64,000 nt of DNA from Rhizobium brockwellii (GTDB taxonomy: Bacteria > Pseudomonadota > Alphaproteobacteria > Rhizobiales > Rhizobiaceae), in contig NZ_CP053443.1 in the NCBI RefSeq assembly GCF_000769405.2, positions 124,001-188,000 on the forward strand, in the 5' to 3' direction. This document shows positions 42,027 to 49,895 of this stretch, one piece after another (position 1 is the first letter of the stretch; each line of letters opens with the position of its first letter). Made by a program: the position numbers and the translations under genes. The notes under the pieces were generated by a model. That model saw only the letters and a program-made list of their open reading frames with translations. It was not told the origin of the DNA and ran no database searches.

Positions 42027-42968
42027 TCACACGACGGGAGTTGGAAGCGGGCTACCTGCAAAATGCGCAGCGAGATTGTCTCTGACCAGTTGGCCCATGG
42101 CCTTGCGGGTCTCGACAGTGCCAGAGCCGTGATGGGGCTGCAACACGGCGTTTTGAAGCGTCAGGAAACGTGCATCGATCCGGGGTTCATTCAGGAAGAC
42201 ATCAAGGCCCGCAGCCTGAATAGTGCGGTTTTGAAGGGCTGCGATCAGAGCCCCTTCGTCTACGGTCGTTCCGCGCGAGACATTGATCAAGATGCCGTTC
42301 GGACCGAGCGCATTAAGCACTTCAGCGTTGATGATCTTCATGGTCGCCTCCCCGCCGGGGACGATGACGATCAGAAAATCGGCCCAAGCGGCAAGCGCGA
42401 TCAGGTCGGGCTCGTAGGTGTAGGCAACATCCTGGTGATCATTGCGAGCGAAATAGGAGATGTCGCAGCCGAAAGCGGCAGCCCTCTTGGCGATTGCCTT
42501 GCCGATCCGCCCCATGCCGGCGATCCCCACCTTCTTGCCCGAGACGCGCGTCACCAGCGGCATGGCGACACTGCCCCACTGGCCGGAGCGGACGAGAACA
42601 TCGGCCTGCGGGACCTGCCTTGCCGTCGCAAGCAACAGTCCGATGGCGATATCGGCGACATCCTCGGTGAGCACATCAGGCGTGTTGGTGACGCGAATGC
42701 CGTTGGCGCGGGCATAGGACAAGTCGATTGCATCGGTGCCGACGCCGTAACAGGAGACGATTTCCAGTTTCGGCAATTGCGCCATCAACTCTGCGGAGGC
42801 TCCGAGCTCGCCACGGGTCGCTATGGCGCGGATATCCTTGCCGACCCTTGATATCAGCTCCTGTCGGTCTGCCGCTTCCCAGAGGCGATGGACGCGGTAG
42901 TTCGCCTCCAGATCCACCATGTCCCATTCCGGATAAGCTCCGGCCATCAAGATTTCTACCTTAGGCAT
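42027..42968 (-). CDS. D-2-hydroxyacid dehydrogenase (2-ketogluconate/glyoxylate reductase-like)
   Basis: This dehydrogenase has 313 residues from the ATG at 42968 (MPKVEILMAG); another ATG at 42986 lacks a ribosome site. NAD motif GIAGMGRIGKAIAKR, then the catalytic Arg in NVSRGTTVDE, Glu in LNEPR and the His in QPHHGSGTVETR define the family. In a gluconate/idonate cluster the likely reaction is reduction of 2-keto-D-gluconate or 2,5-diketogluconate. Substrate not certain. It is divergent from the IdnO-like gene, sharing the operator palindrome. Confidence 0.87.
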   Translation of the reverse strand: MPKVEILMAGAYPEWDMVDLEANYRVHRLWEAADRQELISRVGKDIRAIATRGELGASAELMAQLPKLEIVSCYGVGTDAIDLSYARANGIRVTNTPDVLTEDVADIAIGLLLATARQVPQADVLVRSGQWGSVAMPLVTRVSGKKVGIAGMGRIGKAIAKRAAAFGCDISYFARNDHQDVAYTYEPDLIALAAWADFLIVIVPGGEATMKIINAEVLNALGPNGILINVSRGTTVDEGALIAALQNRTIQAAGLDVFLNEPRIDARFLTLQNAVLQPHHGSGTVETRKAMGQLVRDNLAAHFAGSPLPTPVV

Positions 42969-43000
42969 TCCGTTTCCATCCCGCATTTTGACAGTTGATT

Positions 43001-43016
43001 ATGTTATCGATAACAT
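43001..43016. promoter_or_regulatory. Perfect GntR-type operator ATGTTATCGATAACAT
   Basis: A perfect 16-base palindrome in the 135-base divergent promoter between the 2-hydroxyacid dehydrogenase/idnD operon and the idnO/gntK operon. It fits the E. coli GntR/IdnR consensus ATGTTA-N4-TAACAT exactly and recurs unchanged at 45378-45393. Confidence 0.85.
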
Positions 43017-43103
43017 ATAATTCGGAAATGGGATGTCAAGTGAGTTTCACCGTCAGCGGCAGTTGAAGCCGTCACCCGCGGCGAAACCGGAGGAGTTATT
43101 TGC

Positions 43104-43868
43104 ATGAAGAACTTGTTCGATCTTACCGGACGGCGTGCCCTGATCACCGGCTCGAGCCAGGGGATCGGCTATGCGCTGGCTGAAGGCCTGGCGCAGTATG
43201 GCGCCGAAGTCATCATCAACGGCCGCACGCCCGAAAGCGTCAACCGCGCGGTCGAGAGCCTCAAGGATCAAGGCCTGTCTGCCCATGCGGCGATCTTCGA
43301 TGTGACCAGCAAGGACGCTGCCAAAGCGGGTATCGACGCAATCGAAGCCGATATCGGGCCGCTCGACATCCTGATCAACAATGCCGGCATGCAGTTTCGC
43401 ACGCCGCTGGAAGATTTCCCGGCGGACAAATGGGAGCTGCTGCTGACCACCAATATTTCGAGCGTGTTCTACGTCGGCCAGGCAGCGGCCAAACCCATGA
43501 TCGCCCGCGGACAGGGCAAGATCATCAATATCGCCTCCGTTCAAAGCGAACTGGCGCGCCCCGGCATTGCTCCCTACACCGCGACCAAGGGCGCGGTGCG
43601 CAATCTGACCCGCGGCATGTGCGCCGACTGGGCCAAGTACGGCCTGCAGATCAACGCGATTGCGCCGGGCTATTTCAAGACGCCGCTCAATCAGGCGCTC
43701 GTCGACAATCCCGAGTTCTCGTCCTGGCTCGAGAAGCGAACGCCGGCCGGACGCTGGGGCAATGTCGAGGAACTGGTCGGCGCCGCCGTTTTCCTGTCGG
43801 GCCGGGGCTCGTCCTTCATCAACGGGCACACGCTTTATGTCGACGGCGGCATCACGACCTGCCTCTGA
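43104..43868 (+). CDS. idnO: Short-chain dehydrogenase, gluconate 5-dehydrogenase-like
   Basis: An SDR of 254 residues with GGAGGAG upstream of the ATG. Cofactor motif TGSSQGIG near residue 16, NNAG, catalytic Ser in IASVQSE and YTATK (Tyr-x-x-x-Lys) are intact. Its start FDLTGRRALITGSSQGIGYALAEGLAQYGAEVIINGR strongly resembles IdnO/Gno proteins, which reduce 5-ketogluconate to D-gluconate. Together with idnD this gives L-idonate to gluconate, then phosphorylation by the kinase encoded next, 13 bases away. Confidence 0.86.
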   Translation: MKNLFDLTGRRALITGSSQGIGYALAEGLAQYGAEVIINGRTPESVNRAVESLKDQGLSAHAAIFDVTSKDAAKAGIDAIEADIGPLDILINNAGMQFRTPLEDFPADKWELLLTTNISSVFYVGQAAAKPMIARGQGKIINIASVQSELARPGIAPYTATKGAVRNLTRGMCADWAKYGLQINAIAPGYFKTPLNQALVDNPEFSSWLEKRTPAGRWGNVEELVGAAVFLSGRGSSFINGHTLYVDGGITTCL

Positions 43869-43881
43869 TAGAGACGAGACC

Positions 43882-44427
43882 ATGGATTTCGAGCAAAAGG
43901 CATCGCCTCTGGCCATTGTTGTCATGGGCGTCAGTGGCTGCGGCAAATCCTCGGTTGGAGAACGTGTCGCCGCTCAAAACGGCATGGTGTTTCTGGAGGG
44001 TGACCAGCTCCATCCCGCTGGAAATGTCGAGAAAATGGCGCAGGGCATACCGCTGACTGACGACGACCGCCTTCCTTGGCTCGACCGGATCGGCGAGGAA
44101 ATAAAGACCGCGCAAGAAACGTCGCAAGGATTGGTGGTTTCCTGTTCGGCTCTCAAGAGAAGCTATCGAGATAGGTTGAAGCAGGCGGCGGACGGGCGGC
44201 TGGTCTTTGTTTTCCTGGAGGGATCCCGCGACCTGTTGCTGTCGCGGATGCAGGCCCGTCAGGGCCATTTCATGCCCGCGACTTTGCTCGACAGCCAGTT
44301 GCAGACGCTGGAGCCGCCGACCGGTGAAGCTGGTGTTGTGACGGTGGCGATCGATAATGCCTTGGATGATATTGTGGCACTGGCTTGCAAGGGACTGAGC
44401 GGCATGGCCGTCAAGGGAGGAGATTAA
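43882..44427 (+). CDS. gntK: Gluconokinase
   Basis: A GntK-type kinase of 181 residues from the ATG at 43882. It carries the P-loop MGVSGCGKSSVG (residues 15-26) and the family blocks FLEGDQLHPAGNVEKMAQGIPLTDDDRLPWL and SCSALKRSYRDRLK, plus FLEGSRDLLLSRMQARQGHFMP. It phosphorylates gluconate to 6-phosphogluconate, the entry to the Entner-Doudoroff or pentose phosphate route. One base separates it from the next gene. Confidence 0.94.
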   Translation: MDFEQKASPLAIVVMGVSGCGKSSVGERVAAQNGMVFLEGDQLHPAGNVEKMAQGIPLTDDDRLPWLDRIGEEIKTAQETSQGLVVSCSALKRSYRDRLKQAADGRLVFVFLEGSRDLLLSRMQARQGHFMPATLLDSQLQTLEPPTGEAGVVTVAIDNALDDIVALACKGLSGMAVKGGD

Positions 44428-44428
44428 C

Positions 44429-45322
44429 ATGCAGGATGACTACAGAGCAGATGTCGCCGTCATCGGTGCCGGCATCATGGGGACGGCGATCGTCACCCGA
44501 TTGATCGAAACCGGGCATAAGGTCTCGGTCTTCGACCTGGATACCGAAAAAGTCGCGGCTTTGCAGGCCAAGGGCGCGCGCCCGGCCGGCTCCGTGGAGG
44601 AAGCGGTCTCACGGTCGGCGTTTTGTGTGTTGAGCCTCAATCACGCCAGCATCGTCCGCGCCGTCGTCTTCGGTGAAAAGGGTGTTGTGGCGGCTGCCAA
44701 TGCCGACAAGCTGCTGATCGACATGTCGTCGATCGACCCGGCCGACACGGCCGACATGGCGATGCGGTTGCGTCGGGAAACCGGCATGGCATGGGTGGAT
44801 TGCCCGCTCTCCGGCGGCGTGCCGGGTGCGCTAAGCGGACGCCTGACGATCATGGCCGGCGGCAGCGCTGAGGATTTTGAACGGGCGCGAGTGGTGATGC
44901 GGCATCTTGCCGCCAATTACACGCTGATGGGTGCATCGGGCGCCGGTCAGACGACGAAGCTGATCAATCAGCTGTTTTGCGCAGTGCTGTTTCAGGCCGT
45001 CGCAGAGGCGGTCAAGCTCGCTGAAGCCGGCGGCGTCGATCCGGCCGCCATTCCGGCCGCCCTTGCCGGCGGCAGGGCGGACAGCCGCATCTTGCAGGAA
45101 TTCATGGCGAAATTCGCCGCCCGAGATTTCTCGCCGACAGGCAGAATCGACAACATGTTGAAGGACCTGGATTCGCTTCAAGCCTTTGCGCTGAAGACGA
45201 AGACGCCATTGCCTATGACCGGCTCGGTGGTCGAGATTCACCGCCTGCTCTGCGCTGCCGGCCTCGGGCCGAAGGACTCCGCCGAGATGATGCGCCTTCT
45301 CGATGGATTTCAGGCCGACTGA
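44429..45322 (+). CDS. Beta-hydroxyacid dehydrogenase (6-phosphogluconate/3-hydroxyisobutyrate dehydrogenase family)
   Basis: An NAD-binding dehydrogenase of 297 residues. It has VAVIGAGIMGTAIVTRL at the N-terminus, the substrate loop DCPLSGGVPGALSGRLTIMAGG and the catalytic Lys in GAGQTTKLINQL. It is much shorter than true 6-phosphogluconate dehydrogenase (about 470) and belongs to the HIBADH/tartronate semialdehyde reductase group. GGGAGGAG precedes the start. Within the gluconate operon it may oxidise or reduce a sugar acid; the exact reaction is unclear. Confidence 0.85.
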   Translation: MQDDYRADVAVIGAGIMGTAIVTRLIETGHKVSVFDLDTEKVAALQAKGARPAGSVEEAVSRSAFCVLSLNHASIVRAVVFGEKGVVAAANADKLLIDMSSIDPADTADMAMRLRRETGMAWVDCPLSGGVPGALSGRLTIMAGGSAEDFERARVVMRHLAANYTLMGASGAGQTTKLINQLFCAVLFQAVAEAVKLAEAGGVDPAAIPAALAGGRADSRILQEFMAKFAARDFSPTGRIDNMLKDLDSLQAFALKTKTPLPMTGSVVEIHRLLCAAGLGPKDSAEMMRLLDGFQAD

Positions 45323-45377
45323 CGTCAATCCCTGCGAGAAATTCGAGATCGTCATCTTTCCGCTTGACCATCCATAA

Positions 45378-45393
45378 ATGTTATCGATAACAT
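45378..45393. promoter_or_regulatory. Perfect GntR-type operator upstream of the CUT2 importer operon
   Basis: A second exact copy of ATGTTATCGATAACAT, 36 bases before the GTG start of the ABC ATPase gene. It ties the importer to the same regulator as the idn and gnt enzyme genes and suggests a separate promoter for the importer operon. Confidence 0.85.
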
Positions 45394-45429
45394 ACATCCA
45401 TGACAACCGCAGCTTTGGGAGGAGCCACA

Positions 45430-46926
45430 GTGGAAGCCAAGAGACTGCTGGAGTTCCAGTCGATCACCAAGAGTTTCGGCGGCACGCAAGCGCTGCGTGA
45501 CGTCTCGATCGATCTGCGCGAGGGGGAAATTCTCGCGCTGCTCGGGGAAAACGGCGCCGGCAAATCGACGCTCATCAAGACGCTTGCGGGTATCTACAAG
45601 CCCGATACCGGCGACATCCTGTTTCGCGGCCAGAGCTACCATCATCGTCCCCCCAAGCCGAACGAGCGGCAGCCGGTTGCCTTCATCCACCAGGATCTCG
45701 GTTTGATCGAGTGGATGACGGTCGGCGAGAACATGGGTCTGTCGCAGGGCTTCTCGATGCGTCGCGGCCTGATCGATTGGAACAGGACGCAGGCGCGTGC
45801 CAAGGAAGCCTTGAAACTGGTCGGCTGCGACTTTGACCCCACGACGCGAGTCTCGGCGCTGTCGCGCACCGAAAAGTCGCTTGTCGCCATCGCCCGTGCA
45901 CTTGCCGTCGAAGCTGACGTGCTGGTGCTCGACGAGCCGACGGCGAGCCTTCCCGCCGATGAAGTCGATCGGCTGTTCAATGCGATCCGTCCGTTGAAGG
46001 ATCGCGGAGTCGGCATGATCTACGTTTCCCACAGGCTGGACGAAATCTTCCGGATTGCCGATCGGGTCGCCGTTCTGCGCGACGGATGCATGGTGGGACA
46101 GAAGCCCGTCAGCGAGACCACCCCCGAAGAGCTGGTGACGATGATCATCGGCCGCAGCGGCGACAGCCTCTTTTCCAAGACGGCGATCACGCCCGGCAAG
46201 GCGATCGTCGAGGTCCGCGATCTCGTCTGCGCCGGCACAGGCCCGATATCCTTCGATATCCGCGAGGGCGAGCTTCTGGGATTGGCTGGATTGCGCGGCG
46301 CCGGTCAGGAACGGATCGGCCGCGCCCTGTTCGGTTGCGAGCCCTTCGACGGCTCGGTTCTTCTGCATGACGAGGCCCCCGACCTTTCCAGCCCACGAGG
46401 GGCAATGGCGTCGGGCATCGGCTTGATTGCCCGTGACCGGACGGAGGAATCCGTGGCGCTCTCGCTGTCCATTCGGGAAAATACCTACCTCAATCCGGGA
46501 GCCGTCGGGCGTGGGCTCTTGTCCTTCCTGTCGCCGCGCGGCGAAGCCGACCTTGCCCATAAGATCGGCCATTCCGTCGGCCTGCGGCCGAACGATCCGG
46601 ATCTGCCGGTGGAGGCCCTGTCGGGCGGCAACCAGCAGAAAGTGGTCGTCGGCCGCTGGCTGGCGACCGGCCGCAAGCTGCTGGTCGCCGAAGATCCGAC
46701 CGCCGGCGTCGACATCGGGGCGCGTGCGGAGATCTACCGTCTGATCACCCAGGCGCTCGAGGCCGGTCTCGCGGTTGTCGTGGTGTCGACGGACTTCGAG
46801 GAAATCGCCCATATCTGCCACCGCGCGCTGGTCTTCTCGCGCGGGAAAATCGTCAGCGAACTGACTGGAAGCGCTCTGACGACGGAGGCGGTCATCACGG
46901 CCGCATCCGCATCGGAAGCCGCTTGA
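45430..46926 (+). CDS. Sugar-type (CUT2) ABC transporter double ATPase
   Basis: An RbsA-like protein of 498 residues from a GTG with GGGAGG upstream; an ATG at 45400 is in frame but has no ribosome site and lies 6 bases after the operator. Domain 1 has Walker A GENGAGKST, an unusual signature (ALSRTEKSL) and Walker B VLVLDEPTASLP. Domain 2 has a degenerate P-loop (GLRGAGQER), LSGGNQQK and the Walker B region LLVAEDPTAGVD, where the usual Asp-Glu order is Glu-Asp. Operator and neighbours indicate import of gluconate, idonate or a related sugar acid. Confidence 0.9.
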   Translation: MEAKRLLEFQSITKSFGGTQALRDVSIDLREGEILALLGENGAGKSTLIKTLAGIYKPDTGDILFRGQSYHHRPPKPNERQPVAFIHQDLGLIEWMTVGENMGLSQGFSMRRGLIDWNRTQARAKEALKLVGCDFDPTTRVSALSRTEKSLVAIARALAVEADVLVLDEPTASLPADEVDRLFNAIRPLKDRGVGMIYVSHRLDEIFRIADRVAVLRDGCMVGQKPVSETTPEELVTMIIGRSGDSLFSKTAITPGKAIVEVRDLVCAGTGPISFDIREGELLGLAGLRGAGQERIGRALFGCEPFDGSVLLHDEAPDLSSPRGAMASGIGLIARDRTEESVALSLSIRENTYLNPGAVGRGLLSFLSPRGEADLAHKIGHSVGLRPNDPDLPVEALSGGNQQKVVVGRWLATGRKLLVAEDPTAGVDIGARAEIYRLITQALEAGLAVVVVSTDFEEIAHICHRALVFSRGKIVSELTGSALTTEAVITAASASEAA

Positions 46927-46944
46927 GCCATCGGGAGAACAGCC

Positions 46945-47985
46945 ATGCAATCCATTGAATCCACGGCGCTGGAGCCGACCAAGAGCGAAATGGCCGGTCT
47001 GTCCACAGGACAGAAGATCGGACGCCTGATCCCGGTTTACGGGCTGGTGATCCTGACCGTCGGCCTGATCGTGATCTTCTCGATCCTTCTGCCCGATACG
47101 TTTCCGACCCTGTTGAATGTCCGCTCGATCGTGTCCGACAAGGCAATCATCGCGCTTCTATCATTGGCTGCGATGATCCCGATGGCGTCGGGTCGCATCG
47201 ATCTGACCGTCGGTTATGGCATCGTGCTTTGGCACATTCTCGCCATCAGCCTGCAGACGGCTTACGGCCTGCCCTGGCCGGTCGCGGTCGTCATCGTGCT
47301 CGCGCTCGGTGTTCTGACCGGCTGCATCAACGGCCTGCTGGTCGAGGTTGCGAAAATCGACAGCTTCATCGCGACGCTCGGCACCGGAACGGTCCTCTAC
47401 GCGCTTGCGCTCTGGCACACCGGCGGCCGACAGGTGGTCGGCGTCCTGCCTGATGCTTTCTATGCGCTGAACGGCACCACGCTGTTCGGCCTGCCGATCA
47501 CCGGCTTCTACGTGCTCCTGATCGCCATCTGCATGTGGATCGTGCTCGAATACCTGCCGATCGGCCGTTACCTCTACGCCATCGGCGCCAATCCGAAGGC
47601 TGCGGCCCTCAATGGCATTCCGGTCCGCAAATTCGTGATCGGCGCATTCGTCACCTCGGGGCTGCTCGCGGCTCTGACCGGGGTTCTGCTCGCCTCGAAG
47701 CTGCGCATCGGCCAGGCGAGCGTCGGCCTCGAATATCTCCTGCCGGCGCTTGTCGGCGCGTTCCTCGGATCGACGACGATCAAGCCCGGACGGGTGAACG
47801 TCTGGGGCACCTTGATCGGCGTCATCATCCTGGCGGTCGGAATATCAGGAATTCAGCAATTCGGCGGATCGTTCTTCGTCGAACCGCTGTTCAACGGCGT
47901 CACCCTGCTGATTGCCATCGGCATAGCAGGCTACGCCCAGCGCAAGCGCGGAGCTGTGAGGAGGATCACACCCGCATCCAAATGA
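46945..47985 (+). CDS. CUT2-family ABC transporter permease (RbsC-like)
   Basis: A membrane protein of 346 residues with about nine or ten hydrophobic segments. The motif LSLAAMIPMASGRIDLTVGYGIVLWHILA and the loop GRYLYAIGANPKAAALNGIPVRKFVIGAFVTSGLLAAL are typical of ribose-type permeases. It follows the ATPase gene by 18 bases and precedes the binding protein by 52 bases. It should form a homodimeric channel. Confidence 0.92.
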   Translation: MQSIESTALEPTKSEMAGLSTGQKIGRLIPVYGLVILTVGLIVIFSILLPDTFPTLLNVRSIVSDKAIIALLSLAAMIPMASGRIDLTVGYGIVLWHILAISLQTAYGLPWPVAVVIVLALGVLTGCINGLLVEVAKIDSFIATLGTGTVLYALALWHTGGRQVVGVLPDAFYALNGTTLFGLPITGFYVLLIAICMWIVLEYLPIGRYLYAIGANPKAAALNGIPVRKFVIGAFVTSGLLAALTGVLLASKLRIGQASVGLEYLLPALVGAFLGSTTIKPGRVNVWGTLIGVIILAVGISGIQQFGGSFFVEPLFNGVTLLIAIGIAGYAQRKRGAVRRITPASK

Positions 47986-48037
47986 GGATGCCGGTTTACC
48001 CCCGGCATTTCACAACAAACAAAATGGAGGAGTGAAC

Positions 48038-49135
48038 ATGAAGCGCAGAACATTATTGCAGGCAACGGTCGCAACCGTCGCCGTTATGCTCAGCATGCCG
48101 GCATTGGCCGATTCGATGGCTGACGCCAAGGCCGTGGTCGAAAAGTATGCTTCCAAGGTGAGCGCCTGGGATGGCCCGACGAGCGGCCCCAAGGGCGCTG
48201 CCGGAAAGAACATCGTCATTCTGGCCGGTGATATGAAAAACGGCGGCATCCTCGGCGTGGTCAATGGCGTTCAGGAAGCGGCAGGCGCGCTCGGCTGGAC
48301 GGTGAAGGCGCTTGACGGCGCCGGCTCGATCGGCGGGCGGACCGCGGCCTTCGGCCAGGCCATGGCGCTGAAGCCGGATGGCATCATCATCAACGGCTTT
48401 GACGCGGTCGAGCAGAAGCCGGCGATGGAAGCAGCCAAGGCTGCTGGTATTCCGATGGTTTCCTGGCACGCCGCCTCGGCCGTCGGTCCGGTTCCCGAAG
48501 TCGGCGTCTTCGCAAACGTGACCACCGACGCGATGGAAGTGTCGAAGTCCGCGGCGGACTGGGCCTTTGCCGATGCCGGCGGCAAGCCGGGCGTCATCAT
48601 CTTTACCGACTCCACCTATGCGATCGCGATTGCCAAGGCCGATCGCATGAAGAAGGAGATCGAGGATCTCGGCGGTACGGTGCTCGAATATGTCGACACG
48701 CCGATCGCCGAAACCTCTCAGCGCATGCCGCAGCTCACTACGTCGCTTCTGCAGAAGTATGGCGCGAAGTGGACGCATTCGCTGGCGATCAACGACCTCT
48801 ATTACGACTTCATGGGACCTTCGCTCGCCTCGGCCGGCATTGCCGGTGACGGAAAACCGGTGAACGTCGCAGCCGGCGACGGTTCGGAGAGCGCCTATCA
48901 GCGTATCCGCGCCAAGCAGTTCCAGGCTGTCACGGTCGCCGAGCCGCTCAACCTCCAGGGCTGGCAGCTCGTCGACGAATTGAACCGCGCCTTTGCGAAA
49001 GCTCCATGGTCCGGCTACGTGTCGCCGCTCCATGTGGTGACCAGCCAGAACGTCGAGTTTGACGGTGGACCGAAGAACAGCTTCGATCCCGACAACGGCT
49101 ATCGCGATCAATACAAGAAAATCTGGGGTAAATAA
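48038..49135 (+). CDS. Periplasmic sugar-type binding protein (family 1)
   Basis: A ribose-binding-protein-like receptor of 365 residues. The ATG at 48038 has GGAGGA 6 bases before it; GTG 48032 overlaps that site. The signal peptide is about 25 residues (MKRRTLLQATV to MPALA). The mature protein has ILAGDMKNGGILGVVNGVQEAAGALGW and GIIINGFDAVEQKPAMEAAKAAGIPMVSWHAA, the hinge pattern of the family. It completes the CUT2 importer of the gluconate regulon. Confidence 0.92.
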   Translation: MKRRTLLQATVATVAVMLSMPALADSMADAKAVVEKYASKVSAWDGPTSGPKGAAGKNIVILAGDMKNGGILGVVNGVQEAAGALGWTVKALDGAGSIGGRTAAFGQAMALKPDGIIINGFDAVEQKPAMEAAKAAGIPMVSWHAASAVGPVPEVGVFANVTTDAMEVSKSAADWAFADAGGKPGVIIFTDSTYAIAIAKADRMKKEIEDLGGTVLEYVDTPIAETSQRMPQLTTSLLQKYGAKWTHSLAINDLYYDFMGPSLASAGIAGDGKPVNVAAGDGSESAYQRIRAKQFQAVTVAEPLNLQGWQLVDELNRAFAKAPWSGYVSPLHVVTSQNVEFDGGPKNSFDPDNGYRDQYKKIWGK

Positions 49136-49143
49136 CCCTCTCA

Positions 49144-49173
49144 ATCAGGGCGTATCGATCGATACGCCCTGAT
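49144..49173. terminator. 30-base perfect palindrome after the binding-protein gene
   Basis: ATCAGGGCGTATCGA and its exact reverse complement meet without a spacer at 49158/49159. It begins 8 bases after the binding-protein stop and lies 58 bases before the next gene. It can form a strong hairpin that would shield the upstream mRNA or reduce transcription of the small gene downstream. Its central ATCGAT resembles the operator core, but the rest does not match. Confidence 0.6.
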
Positions 49174-49230
49174 CCTACGACAGCCCGCCACCATCGATCC
49201 AGCTCCGGCGAGTTTTGGAAAAGAGAACCT

Positions 49231-49569
49231 ATGATCATTCGTTATGCTTTGTTTGAAGGCGAAATCCATCCCGGTAAAGAAGGGGAATTCCGCGAATTCG
49301 TGCGGCAGCGGCTCGTCCCTCTCTGGACGAAATTTCCGGGCGCCGAGGAAATCCGGGTGCTGGACGGGATGGAGCGCGACGAAGGCGCCCCGATCTATGC
49401 CATGGCCTTGGCCATTCGTTATCCCGATATGGATGCGGTGAACGCGGCACTTCTCTCCGATGTGCGGTCGCAGAGCCGCGAGGTCACCGGCGAACTCCTG
49501 CAGCTCTTTACCGGCAAGGTGCACCATCACGTATTCGCGGCCAACGAATATGCACCGCATATTGCCTGA
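49231..49569 (+). CDS. Small uncharacterised protein, probable dimeric alpha-beta barrel
   Basis: A 112-residue protein not recognised as a named family. It starts MIIRYALFEGEIHPGKEGEFREFVRQ and the pattern of alternating strands and two amphipathic helices (PDMDAVNAALLSDVRSQSREVTGELL) is that of Dabb/EthD or rhamnose-mutarotase-like ferredoxin-fold proteins. It has several histidines near the end (KVHHHVF). It is the last gene of the gluconate importer operon behind a hairpin, so it may act on the imported sugar acid, for example as a mutarotase or an isomerase accessory. This is inference. Confidence 0.75.
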   Translation: MIIRYALFEGEIHPGKEGEFREFVRQRLVPLWTKFPGAEEIRVLDGMERDEGAPIYAMALAIRYPDMDAVNAALLSDVRSQSREVTGELLQLFTGKVHHHVFAANEYAPHIA

Positions 49570-49672
49570 CATAAGGCGATCCCGACGTCCGCGACGGCTT
49601 GGCGTCTGAGGGCGGTCGCTGCGGTCCGCTGCCCGGCCTTAAACAAAAGTAAGGGTTTGAACAAAGACCCGG

Positions 49673-49707
49673 AAAGCGCCCGCGGACGAACGTCCCAGGC
49701 GCTTTTT
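49673..49707 (+). terminator. Rho-independent terminator
   Basis: AAAGCGCC (49673-49680) pairs with GGCGCTTT (49698-49705), enclosing an inner GGACG-AA-CGTCC stem, and a run of five T begins at 49703. It lies about 100 bases after the small gene at 49569 and ends the gluconate importer operon. Confidence 0.75.
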
Positions 49708-49807
49708 CATGTCGGGACGCGCCGAGCATCCTTCGGACGCGCTGGATGCGATCGTTCCGGTTGCCCGACTTTTGAGGACAATTTTCCCTCAGCGCCACTT
49801 TCATTAA

Positions 49808-49830
49808 ACTAAATAGTCTATCGATTTAGT
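49808..49830. promoter_or_regulatory. Inverted repeat ACTAAAT-N9-ATTTAGT upstream of the sulfonate-type operon
   Basis: Two 7-base arms separated by 9 bases lie 66 bases before the start of the sulfonate-type binding protein gene. The position and AT-rich sequence suit a regulator site, possibly for a LysR-type sulfur regulator. No regulator gene is adjacent. Confidence 0.45.
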
Positions 49831-49895
49831 AGATTATATTCCATCTTACCGTGCATCGCTCCTGCAATCAGCAATCCGAAACGGGAAGATCGACG

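Larger units (their letters stand above)
49570..49895. other. Intergenic region with terminator and sulfonate operon promoter
   Basis: This 326-base stretch has no plausible gene. It holds a rho-independent terminator at 49673-49707 and an AT-rich inverted repeat at 49808-49830, listed separately. AT content rises sharply after 49800, as expected for a promoter serving the sulfonate importer. Confidence 0.7.

Noticed and set aside
40832..42085. 417-codon plus-strand frame
   Set aside because: Antisense to idnD and partly within the palindromic repeat; no family resemblance.
45352..46950. 532-codon minus-strand frame
   Set aside because: Antisense to the CUT2 ATPase gene with its conserved motifs.
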